NCBI GenBank assembly: GCA_029932715.1
Contig: JAOZPO010000102.1
Span: 1 to 5,396, forward strand
Direction: 5' to 3'
Source: Halobacteria archaeon
Lineage (GTDB): Archaea; Halobacteriota; Syntropharchaeia; Alkanophagales; Methanospirareceae
Length of the DNA stretch: 5,396 nt
Notes under the pieces: generated by a model
Told to the model about the DNA's origin: nothing
What the model saw: only the letters and a program-made list of their open reading frames with translations
Databases searched by the model: none
Position numbers and translations under genes: made by a program
Shown here: piece after piece, positions 5,318 to 5,396 of the stretch
Numbering within the stretch: the first letter of the stretch is position 1
Layout of the letters: each line of letters begins with the position of its first letter

Positions 5318-5396
5318 TTGACAGCGAAAAGAGATTACTACGATATTTTGGGTGTGGACAAGGGAGTATCACAGCAGGATATAAAGCGTGCTTATC
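5318..5396 (+). CDS. dnaJ: DnaJ-type J-domain protein, first 26 codons (cut by right edge)
   Basis: The visible residues begin [13 protein letters not shown] and continue through the helix II start ending KRAY, matching the opening of a J-domain (typical form xKRDYYEILGV, then an acidic or polar helix and KKAYRKLA). J-domain proteins bring clients to DnaK/Hsp70 and stimulate its ATPase; the HPD motif that does this lies beyond the window edge. The start is TTG at 5318, because a TAA stop lies 24 bp upstream in frame, no ATG or GTG follows it, and DnaJ proteins normally begin two or three residues before KRDYY. GGAG (5302-5305) is the ribosome-binding candidate, with a rather long 12-nt spacer. 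Whether this is full DnaJ with zinc and C-terminal domains or a shorter J protein cannot be told. Confidence 0.87.
   Translation, partial: MTAKRDYYDILGVDKGVSQQDIKRAY

Overview
The window looks like euryarchaeal chromosome. Gene starts are preceded by archaeal-type TATA boxes rather than bacterial -35/-10 pairs, Shine-Dalgarno signals are weak or absent, and the amino-acid biosynthesis proteins have archaeal-like starts. The gene content (RecQ helicase and DnaJ beside branched-chain amino-acid genes) and the moderate AT-richness would fit a mesophilic methanogen- or ANME-related lineage. That placement is a guess from memory, not a demonstrated affiliation. There is no rRNA, tRNA, CRISPR array, insertion sequence or integration scar that I can see.

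Left part (1-2295, minus strand): a branched-chain amino-acid cluster read right to left. It runs ilvC (ketol-acid reductoisomerase, 2295-1312), then an unknown 102-residue charged protein (1281-973), then ilvD (dihydroxy-acid dehydratase, 906 to beyond the left edge). IlvC makes the dihydroxy acid that IlvD dehydrates, so these are consecutive steps of valine/isoleucine synthesis. Both enzymes keep their catalytic residues but depart from textbook sequences at several conserved places. A T-tract after ilvC and a TATA-like element before ilvD suggest that the cluster may not be one simple transcript.

Middle (2296-4485): a 147-bp divergent promoter region with a nearly palindromic TATA element, then recQ on the plus strand. 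The 680-residue helicase has a complete RecQ core, but about 180 residues with winged-helix-like character sit between the core and the Cys4 zinc motif, and an HRDC domain follows. In the textbook E. coli order the zinc motif comes directly after the core.

Right part (4540-5396): a winged-helix protein gene (minus strand, convergent with recQ) and the first 26 codons of a dnaJ-type gene (plus strand), divergently arranged across a 247-bp intergenic region. This intergenic region holds the most interesting signal. A 12-bp element, TGAATA-NN-TGAA, occurs three times. Two copies face each other as a 27-bp dyad at the predicted transcription start of the winged-helix gene, and the third lies just upstream of a TATA candidate for dnaJ. 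This has the layout of an operator system in which the winged-helix protein may control itself and dnaJ.
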